Below the pieces are notes generated by a model, which saw only the letters and a program-made list of their open reading frames with translations, made no database searches and was not told the origin of the DNA. This document shows positions 1-6,703 of a DNA stretch of 7,983 bases, in pieces; position 1 is the first letter of the stretch, and each line of letters starts with the position of its first letter. The DNA is from Candidatus Hydrothermota bacterium. Lineage in GTDB: Bacteria > Hydrothermota > Hydrothermia > B15-G9. The stretch covers positions 1-7,983 of the forward strand of contig QNDP01000049.1 of assembly GCA_003645975.1 (NCBI GenBank), read 5' to 3'. The position numbers and the translations under genes are program-made.

Positions 1-1403
1 CGTGCGTAAGCCGGTTGAACAGGATAGGACGAGTGGAGAAAACCCCAGATGAATGCCGGAATGATCAGTCCGAGCGCCATCGACTTCGTAACTTTCTTGA
101 AAAACGGCACTCCGAAAAGCCTGAACATTCCCTCTTCCATCATGGCCGGCAAAAATGCGGCCAACGCAAAAACCCATGGCAAATAGGAGTTTACGATGTT
201 CGAGTATTCCACATCCGCGGGAGACCAGAACCCGAACTTCTTGCCAACCAGATAGAAAGCCGTAACCCATGTCAGGAACCAAGTGGCCGCCATGTAGCCG
301 TAAATGACCGCCATAAACCCCTCTTTGGTGTAAAACCCTTTGAGGGACAGAAAGTTCCTGATATAAAGCCGCTTCGACACAACCTCGCGATAGAGGTTTT
401 CGCCGGCCGCAAATGCCACCGTTGTGACCACGCCGTTCAACAAGCTTGTAAAGAAAAAGCTCGCTATCGTCTTCAGATAGAATGCTGTTAGCGATGACAT
501 CGTGTCGTAGGAGTAAGCGATCATGAGCGGCAACCTGTTCACCATCGTGATGAACGATATGACCGCAATGAATCCGCCGGCCGACAACCCGATTTTCCAA
601 TCGATTTTCCTTTTCCTCCAACGAGTTATGAGCACATAGACCATTGCGATGACCATGAGGATGAAGATGGCGTTTGTTACGCTTTGGAGCAAGCTGTTGT
701 AGGAACGCATCTTGCGATAATCGCGTTTCCATGCTTCGGGCACTTTGAGGAACTGCTCCCAAGTTCCAACCTCATCGCCCTGAACCACAACCCGCATCCG
801 ATAGGTCGCATCTTTGATCTTGAACCCCTTGCGCTCCCAGACGAATTCGTGGTCTAAGCGGTTCGGCCGTTTGATGACATTGCTTTTGACCAATCGCCAT
901 TCAGAGGTGTCGAAATCCGCATGTGTTTCGAGGAATGCCAGAGCGATGCGCTGTGCGGAATCCGGATCCAAACTTGCGCCTTCGGCCTCATCCTCAAGTT
1001 CACGTTCAAAACCCTTAAGTTTGCCTGAAACAGGGTCATAATCGACATAATACTCGCGTTTGGACAGCGGCTTGAAGAACCTTGAAGTCCAGAACCAGAG
1101 CTTAACGCCTGAATCTGCATAGACTTTGAGATACTCTGGACCGAGCTCTTTGTCGATGTAAAGTCTTGGAAGATACTCACTTGAGAATACCGTCGTTTTG
1201 TGATAGTCCGTAAGGTCGAACCCCATGTCCTCAAGGAACTTAGCGGCCTTCTGCGTCGCCTCATCCCGTTCGATCGAGAATTTCAAGGATATTTCCGGGA
1301 ACGCTTTGCGCATATTGTGCTTGAGGAACACGATAGCGCCTATCGTTACGATAGCAGCTATCGCTATGTTGATCAGATCCTTCCGTGTCAACTTCCTGTC
1401 CAT
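1..1403 (-). CDS. CPBP-family intramembrane glutamic protease (CAAX protease/Rce1-like), large form, C-terminus beyond window
   Basis: The frame is open from an ATG at 1403-1401 to the left edge (467 complete codons, no stop), so the gene is 3'-truncated by the window. AAGGAGG six bases upstream fixes the start. Residues 10-27 form a membrane anchor. Residues 30-230 are hydrophilic and probably extracytoplasmic; they look like two PepSY-like units, each a helix then strands (about 46-137 and 147-222). Hydrophobic segments follow near 242-259, 271-288, 308-332, 363-386, 406-420 and 438-456. The catalytic signature EEGMFR (423-428) matches CPBP motif 1, EExxxR, and FIWGFLH (451-457) supplies the motif 2 His457. 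Family members are membrane-embedded proteases or putative ones; the substrate here is unknown. A GENLYRE segment at 334-340 resembles a second ExxxR. The gene is second in an operon, 14 bases after the propeller gene. The family call is firm and the role is open. Confidence 0.88.
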   Translation of the reverse strand, partial: MDRKLTRKDLINIAIAAIVTIGAIVFLKHNMRKAFPEISLKFSIERDEATQKAAKFLEDMGFDLTDYHKTTVFSSEYLPRLYIDKELGPEYLKVYADSGVKLWFWTSRFFKPLSKREYYVDYDPVSGKLKGFERELEDEAEGASLDPDSAQRIALAFLETHADFDTSEWRLVKSNVIKRPNRLDHEFVWERKGFKIKDATYRMRVVVQGDEVGTWEQFLKVPEAWKRDYRKMRSYNSLLQSVTNAIFILMVIAMVYVLITRWRKRKIDWKIGLSAGGFIAVISFITMVNRLPLMIAYSYDTMSSLTAFYLKTIASFFFTSLLNGVVTTVAFAAGENLYREVVSKRLYIRNFLSLKGFYTKEGFMAVIYGYMAATWFLTWVTAFYLVGKKFGFWSPADVEYSNIVNSYLPWVFALAAFLPAMMEEGMFRLFGVPFFKKVTKSMALGLIIPAFIWGFLHSSYPVQPAYA

Positions 1404-1409
1404 AGCAAA

Positions 1410-1416
1410 CCTCCTT
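1410..1416 (-). promoter_or_regulatory. Ribosome binding site of the CPBP protease gene
   Basis: Read on the minus strand, AAGGAGG lies six bases before the ATG at 1403. It falls inside the 14-base gap after the propeller gene's stop codon. This near-perfect Shine-Dalgarno fixes the protease start and supports co-transcription with efficient independent initiation. Confidence 0.85.
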
Positions 1417-1417
1417 T

Positions 1418-3619
1418 TTATTTCACGGCCAACTTCAGAACTTTGTTGATTTTTGACGATTTGACTCGGACAAAGTAAAGTCCCGGCGGTAGGTCTGCCG
1501 CCCTGATGAAAGCCGAGTTTCCTCTAATTTGCACATCTACATCGACTTGCTCACCGGATATTGTGATGACTTTGATTTCTGAGTCGAAGGGCACACCGAC
1601 CACCGTTACGAATTCGAGGGAAGATGTTCGTTCGTAAGGATTTGGATAGACGAAAGGTCGCTCGGTCTGAAGCGTTCCGCCCAAGACATCGGGCTTGAAG
1701 GCCGCCAAGCCGTGATTCGTCGCAATCCAAACTGTTCCATCCGAACGGCTTACAGCCAACCCCTCGACCACAGATGGATCGTCCTGAGAGCCGGGCAAAG
1801 GCATGTATTCGTTGACCATGCGTGCCTCGACGAGTCCGTTTTCCGGCCTGAGCACCACCAACGCATCCGCAGTCAGCACCCACACCCGTCCGTCAGGCGT
1901 AACATCAACGCCCTTAATCACCTCTCCTTCAAGATACGAATTTGAGATCGAACTGCCGTCGAAAAATGCCAATCCGCCCATCGTGCCGATCCACATGTCA
2001 TCGCCGTCGGGTTTGAACACGGTTATCTCGTTGGACGGCAGGCCGTTGCTTTCCTTGAGCCAAAAACTCACACCAGTCTTCGGGTCGAACACCTCACATC
2101 CGTTGCCGAGACTTGAAAGCCAAAGTCTGCCAAGATTATCGACCTCCATGACAATCGGATTCGGATTTTCACACTCAACCCGTTCTATGACCGAATCTTT
2201 GAGCACGAAAGTGCCGACATCCCCGATCGTGAAATAGACCTCGTTTTCCAAACCGACAGCCATGTCGATGATGTGGGGTGAACTGACCGAGTAATGCTCC
2301 ACGAACCTGCCGAGCGTGTCGAATTTGAAGATTCCGATAAGCGAGTCCGGCTGGCTTGGCGATGCGTAGGTTCCGACCCACAGATTGCCTTGATGGTCAA
2401 CGGCATAGGCGAACGGGCCTCGAATGCGGTAAGGCGGATCGGTGTAAATCCATTGTCCATCCCTAAATCCCTCAAACAAAAAGGGATATTTTGACCCCAT
2501 CCGATGGCCTACCCACACAATGCCGTCCTTTGTCAGGACAAACGAGACGAGGTTGGATGCAAGTTCACCAAGCCGAAAGAGATGCCAGCAGGTATCGGCA
2601 TGGTCGTAAATTGCGAGTCCTGCGCCATATCGTTGATAGTCAGGCGAATAGGATGCCAGCGTCCAGCCGAAACCGGCCGCAAGCAGTGTGTCATGGCCAC
2701 CGACTGCCGTCGCAAACCTCCCCCAGTTATAGCCCTCGTCATTGCCTGCACCCCAATCGAGCCGTTCGACGGCTCCATTTGGCCCGATTTTGTAGATTCC
2801 ACCGCTCGCATTCGACCAAGAGACACGCAATGCAGCCACGAACAGGGTGTCCTCTTTGCTCCAAAAGTCTTTGATGTATGCCAAATCCGAGCCTTCGTTC
2901 AGAAAAACGCCTTCAAAATCGGCGATTTTGCACCAAAAACCCTCGTCCGACCCGACCGCAAAGATGTCGTTACGGCGATAAACCCTTGTGATTGTTCTGG
3001 ATGTGAGATCGAACGGCGGGATAACGACGGATTCCCAACTGGTGGGGTCGCGCATCTGTCCGATCGGTGCACGCCAAAGGCCGTGCTCTGTCGCAGCGAA
3101 AACCGTGTCCATCCAAATAGTTACGCTGACAAAGGTGTCGGAATCGAACGGGAAGCCCTGAGCGGTCGAGAACCTGAACTGTCGATCGTCTTCGAGTTCG
3201 TAAGTGCCTCTTGTGTCGATACAAAGCAGGCCAGCTTCGGAAGCGATCAGCACGGTATCACCGCAGATTGCGATGTCAACAGGCGAGGTCAAGGCTGGAA
3301 AATAGGCAGGCGGATAAAGCTCAAATTCATCGCTATCAGGCGCTTTGAAGGCGAGGCCGCGGCGCTCTCCGAACGCAACCGCCCAGAGGCCGCCCATCGC
3401 ATCGAACTCGATGTCCCGAACCGCTGCACTTGGAAGTCCATCGACCGTCGTGTATTTCCGTTCAATCGATTTGGACTGAGGGTCAAACGCAACCACACCG
3501 CCCGAAGTTGCGAGATACAGAGCATCGTTATGCCAACGAATTGCGTTTATCACATCGGAATCCGTGAAAACCTGCCATTTTCCACTCAAAGCAAACACGA
3601 AAACCAACAAGATTTTCAT
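1418..3619 (-). CDS. Secreted beta-propeller protein with Reg_prop-like repeats and a C-terminal Por/T9SS type A-like sorting domain
   Basis: The protein is 733 aa. I chose the ATG at 3619 over an in-frame upstream ATG at 3676 because AAGGGAG lies seven bases before it and it opens directly into a signal peptide (MKILLVFVFALSG). The upstream start would put a charged 19-residue extension before the signal. Most of the length is propeller repeats of the two-component-regulator-propeller type. Examples are GLPSAAVRDI with GGLWAV (61-81), HQGNLWVGTY (409-418), NLGRLWLSS (495-503), NGLPSNEI with DDMWIGTMGGLAFFDG (525-555), DGRVWVLT (576-583) and DGTVWIATNHGLAAF (628-641). Residues 656-733 form a sorting-type domain: VYPNP at its start, LPPGLYFVRV near its end, and a basic KLAVK terminus. 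The protein is therefore probably exported and may be surface-anchored. No kinase or DNA-binding domain is present, so this is not a hybrid two-component regulator. Its ligand is unknown. The CPBP protease gene follows in the same operon. Confidence 0.88.
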   Translation of the reverse strand: MKILLVFVFALSGKWQVFTDSDVINAIRWHNDALYLATSGGVVAFDPQSKSIERKYTTVDGLPSAAVRDIEFDAMGGLWAVAFGERRGLAFKAPDSDEFELYPPAYFPALTSPVDIAICGDTVLIASEAGLLCIDTRGTYELEDDRQFRFSTAQGFPFDSDTFVSVTIWMDTVFAATEHGLWRAPIGQMRDPTSWESVVIPPFDLTSRTITRVYRRNDIFAVGSDEGFWCKIADFEGVFLNEGSDLAYIKDFWSKEDTLFVAALRVSWSNASGGIYKIGPNGAVERLDWGAGNDEGYNWGRFATAVGGHDTLLAAGFGWTLASYSPDYQRYGAGLAIYDHADTCWHLFRLGELASNLVSFVLTKDGIVWVGHRMGSKYPFLFEGFRDGQWIYTDPPYRIRGPFAYAVDHQGNLWVGTYASPSQPDSLIGIFKFDTLGRFVEHYSVSSPHIIDMAVGLENEVYFTIGDVGTFVLKDSVIERVECENPNPIVMEVDNLGRLWLSSLGNGCEVFDPKTGVSFWLKESNGLPSNEITVFKPDGDDMWIGTMGGLAFFDGSSISNSYLEGEVIKGVDVTPDGRVWVLTADALVVLRPENGLVEARMVNEYMPLPGSQDDPSVVEGLAVSRSDGTVWIATNHGLAAFKPDVLGGTLQTERPFVYPNPYERTSSLEFVTVVGVPFDSEIKVITISGEQVDVDVQIRGNSAFIRAADLPPGLYFVRVKSSKINKVLKLAVK
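1421..1654 (-). other. C-terminal sorting-domain-like region of the propeller protein
   Basis: These 78 codons begin FVYPNPYERT and run through DLPPGLYFVRV to the final VK. That is the arrangement of Por secretion (T9SS type A) sorting domains and related FlgD-Ig-like tails in FCB-group bacteria: a Tyr-Pro-Asn-Pro entry, an Ig-like strand set, a Leu-Pro-x-Gly-x-Tyr turn and a basic end. No secretion-machinery gene is visible here, so use of a type IX system is inferred. Confidence 0.7.
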
Positions 3620-3626
3620 ATCTTTG

Positions 3627-3633
3627 CTCCCTT
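3627..3633 (-). promoter_or_regulatory. Ribosome binding site deciding the start of the propeller gene
   Basis: On the minus strand AAGGGAG sits seven bases before the ATG at 3619. No comparable site precedes the in-frame ATG at 3676, so the shorter protein with an immediate signal peptide is preferred. Confidence 0.75.
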
Positions 3634-3724
3634 CTTTGTCGTTTTTTAGGATAAAGCTCTGAAAATTCCTTTTCACACATCACATTTTACGACCATTTTG
3701 GAGGTGCGTCCTCTGCGTAGCCAA

Positions 3725-3752
3725 TTGATACCGAATGAGTTTCAACTACAAC
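3725..3752 (+). promoter_or_regulatory. Weak candidate sigma70-type promoter for the ABC exporter
   Basis: TTGATA (3725-3730) and TACAAC (3747-3752) are separated by 16 bases, matching the consensus hexamers at five and four positions. If used, it would give an untranslated leader of about 220 bases containing the 3856-3889 hairpin. Confidence is low because the distance to the gene is long. Confidence 0.3.
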
Positions 3753-3855
3753 CGTTTTGAGACAAGGTGAATTTTTAAGTGTCCTCAATTTTTATCGGAT
3801 TTTGGCGGTCAAAAGAGTCCAAGATGAAAGTTTTTGTTTTTCCGAAGGTTTTATG

Positions 3856-3889
3856 TGTCTCCGTGCGATTTCACAAACACACGAGGACA
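3856..3889. repeat. Imperfect inverted repeat (10-base arms, 14-base loop) in the divergent gap
   Basis: TGTCTCCGTG at 3856-3865 can pair with CACGAGGACA at 3880-3889, giving eight Watson-Crick pairs, one G-T pair and one C-A mismatch. No T-run follows directly, so it is not a standard intrinsic terminator. It may be a decayed intergenic repeat, a protein-binding site or an RNA leader structure. Confidence 0.45.
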
Positions 3890-3978
3890 TGCTATTTTCT
3901 CAAGTCGATTTTCAGCCTTCGAGGGTTAGACGAACTTCTTCCAATATGCTTTTGCAGGCCATAACATAAACCGCCATC

Positions 3979-5694
3979 ATGAGACGGGTGTTCAAATTGA
4001 TCCTGCCTTACAAATGGCGTGTGCTCGCCGGCGTGCTGGCGCTCTCGACAGCGGATATTCTTCAGTTGTTGATACCGAATGTGATGCGCCATGCTGTCGA
4101 TGAGCTTGCGCTCGCTGTGGCCACACCACGAAGCCTGCTCGGATACGGACTCAAGATTGTTGGACTCGCGACGATCATAGCGATTGCACGGTTCTTATGG
4201 CGGCTTTTCATCATCGGCGCTGCGCGTCTTGCGGAGATGGAACTCCGTGCACGCCTTTTCGACCACTTTTTGAAACTTCCGACCAAATTTTTCCGAGAAC
4301 ACAAGACCGGAGACCTCATGGCACACGCGACAAACGATGTTGATGCGATTCGGATGGCGCTCGGGTTCGGCGTTGTAGGGCTGTTCGACGGGACGGTTAT
4401 GATGACGATGACGATTGTCGCTATGTTGCTGATATCGCCTAAGTTGACGCTTTTTGCGATCATGCCGACACCGCTGATTGCGCTCGTGGTCTTCGGATTC
4501 GGCCGCATGATCCATCGTCGTTTCAGGAAAGTTCAGGCCGCTTTTGCGGATATGACCGAACGGGTTCGTGAGGCGATAAGCGGCATCCGCGTGATCAAGG
4601 CGTTTGTCCAAGAGGAGGGCGAGGAGCGCGTCTTCGAGCGATACAACCGTAATTATGTGAACAAATCGATGCATTTCATCAGGGCGATGTCAGTCTTCCA
4701 TCCGCTTTTGACGCTCGTCGCAAGTATAGCAATTGCAATAGTTCTGCTGCTTGGCGGCCGTTCAGTGATTTTGGGAAGCATATCGCTCGGTGAATTCGTG
4801 GCGTTCACCGTTTACATCCAGATGCTCATCTGGCCGATGATCGCAATCGGATGGGTCACCAACCTGTTCCAACAGGCGGCGGCATCTTACGATCGAATCA
4901 GCAAGATCCTGTCTGAGAAGCCGATAGTGGAGCCGCCGGATGCGATTCGCCGTAAAATCGAAGGTCAGATCACGATCCGAAACCTCACATTCGGCTATGA
5001 GGATGGGCTAGTCGTTTTGCGGGACATCAACATCGATGTTGAGCGCGGCATGAAATTGGGCATAACCGGCCGCACGGGCAGCGGAAAATCGACATTAATC
5101 CGACTAATCGCACGCGTCTTCGACCCACCCAAAGGCACGATCTTCCTCGACGGCATAGACATCCTGAAATATCGATTGACATGCCTGCGCAACGGCATAG
5201 CGGTCGTGCCACAGGAACCCTTCCTGTTTTCCGCAACTATAAGGGACAACATAGCTTTCGGGCGACCGGATGCCTCGATCGAGGAGATCGAATGGGCGGC
5301 CAAAGTGGCCGGAATTTACGATGAGATCATGGAATTTCCGAAAGGATTTGACACAGAGGTCGGCGAGCGGGGTGTAACGCTGTCAGGCGGCCAGAAGCAG
5401 CGCATCGCACTGGCCAGAGCGCTTTTGCGCGATCCGAAAGTGATAATCCTCGACGATGCGCTTTCGGCCGTCGATGCACAGAAAGAGGCGGAAATACTTG
5501 CAAATCTGAGGGATGTGCTCAAAGAAAGGACTTCGATCGTTATCTCTCACCGAATGGCCGCAATTGAGGACTCAGACCTGATCATTGTGCTCGAGAACGG
5601 CCGCATCTCCGAGCAAGGAACTCATGACGAACTTATGGCGTTGAATGGCTTCTATGCAAAACTTTACAAGATGCAGAAGATGACAGAGTTATGA
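3979..5694 (+). CDS. ABC exporter half-transporter (permease-ATPase fusion), BmrC/YheI-type
   Basis: This is 571 aa, the usual length for a type IV ABC exporter half. Residues 1-310 form the transmembrane domain; TGDLMAHATND and the SGIRVIKAFVQEE coupling segment resemble the YheI/BmrC family. The nucleotide-binding domain (about 330-571) carries Walker A GRTGSGKST (364-372), Q-loop Gln412 in VPQEPF, signature LSGGQ (468-472), Walker B ending ILDD (490-493), D-loop SAVD (496-499) and switch His524. Position 493 is Asp where the catalytic Glu normally stands, as in the degenerate-site subunits of heterodimeric exporters (BmrC, TM287). A partner with a canonical site is therefore expected, yet no second half-transporter adjoins it. 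No Shine-Dalgarno is obvious before the ATG; the N-terminus MRRVFKLILPYK still fits the family. The cargo (drug, lipid or peptide) cannot be told. Confidence 0.93.
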   Translation: MRRVFKLILPYKWRVLAGVLALSTADILQLLIPNVMRHAVDELALAVATPRSLLGYGLKIVGLATIIAIARFLWRLFIIGAARLAEMELRARLFDHFLKLPTKFFREHKTGDLMAHATNDVDAIRMALGFGVVGLFDGTVMMTMTIVAMLLISPKLTLFAIMPTPLIALVVFGFGRMIHRRFRKVQAAFADMTERVREAISGIRVIKAFVQEEGEERVFERYNRNYVNKSMHFIRAMSVFHPLLTLVASIAIAIVLLLGGRSVILGSISLGEFVAFTVYIQMLIWPMIAIGWVTNLFQQAAASYDRISKILSEKPIVEPPDAIRRKIEGQITIRNLTFGYEDGLVVLRDINIDVERGMKLGITGRTGSGKSTLIRLIARVFDPPKGTIFLDGIDILKYRLTCLRNGIAVVPQEPFLFSATIRDNIAFGRPDASIEEIEWAAKVAGIYDEIMEFPKGFDTEVGERGVTLSGGQKQRIALARALLRDPKVIILDDALSAVDAQKEAEILANLRDVLKERTSIVISHRMAAIEDSDLIIVLENGRISEQGTHDELMALNGFYAKLYKMQKMTEL

Positions 5695-5705
5695 GTTCAC
5701 GATAG

Positions 5706-5734
5706 TTGTGAAAAATTCGACCATCCTATACAAT
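5706..5734 (+). promoter_or_regulatory. Candidate sigma70-type promoter for the histidine phosphatase gene
   Basis: TTGTGA (5706-5711) and TACAAT (5729-5734, inside TATACAAT) are spaced by exactly 17 bases. Each hexamer is close to consensus. A transcript would begin near 5741, about 50 bases before the ATG, suggesting this gene can be transcribed independently of the ABC exporter. Confidence 0.6.
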
Positions 5735-5783
5735 GCAACGGCCTCAAATACAGCTTCAAAGAACACCTTACCAGATAAAAATC

Positions 5784-5788
5784 GGGAG
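5784..5788 (+). promoter_or_regulatory. Ribosome binding site of the histidine phosphatase gene
   Basis: GGGAG ends five bases before the ATG at 5794, which begins the MEIYLVRHGE motif typical of the family's first strand. Site and motif agree on this start. Confidence 0.75.
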
Positions 5789-5793
5789 TTGTT

Positions 5794-6420
5794 ATGGAAA
5801 TCTATCTGGTGAGACACGGCGAGACTACATGGAACGCAATGGATCGGGTTCAAGGTTGGGTCGCAGTGCCGCTGAACGAAAAGGGCAAAGCTCAGGCCGT
5901 CAAACTTCGGGATTTGTTCATAAGTATCGAATTCTCAGCAATTTATTCGTCAGACCTCGAAAGAGCTGTCCAAACCGCAAGGATCATTGCCGAGCCACAT
6001 GGATTGGAAGTCAAGCAGCTTTGGGGACTTCGCGAGGTCAAAAGGGGATTGCTCAACGGACTGACTTTGACCGAGATAACCTTTAAGTTCCCGAACTTCC
6101 TGAAAGATTTCCGTGAAGACCCTTACACCACGAGGCCACCGGAAGGCGAAAGCCTCAGAGACGCAGAGGAGAGGATAAGGGATGCACTTGAGGAGATCCG
6201 ACTTGAGAATCGTGGAAAACGAATTTTGATCGTCGCACATGTCCTCACAAACATTGTGATCCAATCGGTTGTCCTCGAAAAAGCCATAACACCGACAACT
6301 TACAAGGAATGGTTCATGCAGCCGGGCGAGTTCAGGGTCTTTAACTGGCCGGACGATCGTTCTTTCAAGAAGGCCGGTCTCACAGGCACTTGGCGGATGG
6401 AACACCAATCCGCTCAATAA
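5794..6420 (+). CDS. Histidine phosphatase family protein (phosphoglycerate mutase-like)
   Basis: This 208-aa cytosolic protein belongs to the phosphoglycerate mutase/broad-specificity phosphatase superfamily, which forms a phosphohistidine intermediate. The RHGE motif (7-10) contains the nucleophile His8 with Arg7. SSDLERAVQTA (52-62) provides the conserved Arg57, and LREV (79-82) supplies a Glu81 placed like the general acid. VAH (147-149) provides the second catalytic His149. The pocket is somewhat unusual: the residue after His149 is Val, not the common Gly, and the usual F-G-x-W-E-G stretch reads RGLLNG (84-89). Length is typical of phosphatase-type members, shorter than most dPGM enzymes. 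The gene lies 99 bases after the ABC exporter and has its own promoter candidate. The fold and catalytic class are well supported; the substrate (phosphoglycerate, alpha-ribazole phosphate or other phosphoesters) is not predictable. Confidence 0.9.
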   Translation: MEIYLVRHGETTWNAMDRVQGWVAVPLNEKGKAQAVKLRDLFISIEFSAIYSSDLERAVQTARIIAEPHGLEVKQLWGLREVKRGLLNGLTLTEITFKFPNFLKDFREDPYTTRPPEGESLRDAEERIRDALEEIRLENRGKRILIVAHVLTNIVIQSVVLEKAITPTTYKEWFMQPGEFRVFNWPDDRSFKKAGLTGTWRMEHQSAQ

Positions 6421-6642
6421 CATCCTTTGTTATCCCACCTTCGTGAATCAGAATTTATGATGGAATCGGGTGAGAGACCAAATGCATGCAGGATACGCAG
6501 GCTTCAGAAAGTTAAATGTTATGGATGTCCACAATTTCGTAAGAGGGCTTTACATCTTGCTTTTCAAACCTCATTAGCCGATGGCCGCACACTCCTTGAA
6601 CGAACACTTTTAGCGTGAAATAAGTTGGGAAGATTTTTGTAA

Positions 6643-6671
6643 TTGATTGTCTCTACGAAGTGGGACATAAT
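6643..6671 (+). promoter_or_regulatory. Candidate sigma70-type promoter for nikR
   Basis: TTGATT (6643-6648) and CATAAT (6666-6671) are spaced by 17 bases. Transcription would begin near 6678, about 25 bases before the ATG, leaving just enough leader for the ribosome binding site. I found no convincing NikR-type palindrome overlapping it. Confidence 0.55.
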
Positions 6672-6689
6672 ATTGGCAGCCAAAGCAAA

Positions 6690-6694
6690 GGGAG
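6690..6694 (+). promoter_or_regulatory. Ribosome binding site deciding the nikR start
   Basis: GGGAG is followed by an in-frame TTG at once, an ATG after three bases (6698) and another ATG after nine bases (6704). Only the last has normal spacing, so 6704 is preferred. Confidence 0.6.
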
Positions 6695-6703
6695 TTGATG
6701 AAG

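Larger units (their letters stand above)
3620..3978. other. Non-coding gap between divergent genes
   Basis: This 359-base stretch separates the minus-strand propeller operon from the plus-strand ABC exporter and should carry promoters for both. It is richer in A and T than its flanks, with several T-runs. I see one weak plus-strand promoter candidate (3725-3752) and one imperfect hairpin (3856-3889). No convincing minus-strand sigma70 promoter was found; TAAAAT-like and TTTATC-like hexamers occur without a matching -35. Short reading frames inside it lack ribosome binding sites and recognisable protein character. Confidence 0.6.
6421..6703 (+). other. Intergenic stretch between the phosphatase gene and nikR
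   Basis: Apart from the nikR promoter and ribosome binding site at its right end, I see no gene here. A short AT-rich hairpin (ATAAC 6417-6421 with GTTAT 6429-6433) overlaps the phosphatase stop codon but lacks a T-run, so it is not a clear terminator. The only short reading frame (6427-6618) has no ribosome binding site and no recognisable protein character. Confidence 0.5.

Noticed and set aside
15..491. Plus-strand reading frame of 158 codons
   Set aside because: It lies opposite the CPBP protease catalytic region, whose EExxxR and His motifs are in frame on the minus strand. The composition is that of a shadow frame.
2504..3649. Long plus-strand reading frame (381 codons) opposite the propeller gene
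   Set aside because: It is antisense to a protein with clear propeller repeats, a signal peptide and a sorting domain. Its own translation has no recognisable domain, is rich in Cys and Arg, and lacks a ribosome binding site.
3757..3969. Small reading frames (TTG-started 70 codons, and an overlapping 61-codon frame) just upstream of the ABC exporter
   Set aside because: No ribosome binding site, uncommon start codons, no recognisable protein features, and both cross the 3856-3889 hairpin. A leader peptide is not excluded but is unsupported.
3725..4081. 13-base direct repeat TTGATACCGAATG at 3725-3737 and 4069-4081
   Set aside because: One 13-base match is about what chance gives in 8 kb. 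One copy is inside the exporter coding sequence, and no flanking similarity extends it.
6515..6543. Possible NikR operator half-sites GTTATG and CGTAAG upstream of nikR
   Set aside because: The half-sites match each other at only four of six positions and do not fit the known GTATGA/TCATAC or GTGTTAC/GTAACAC arrangements. They also lie over 100 bases upstream of the promoter candidate.
6427..6618. 63-codon plus-strand reading frame between the phosphatase gene and nikR
   Set aside because: No ribosome binding site and no recognisable motifs. It looks like random intergenic coding potential.
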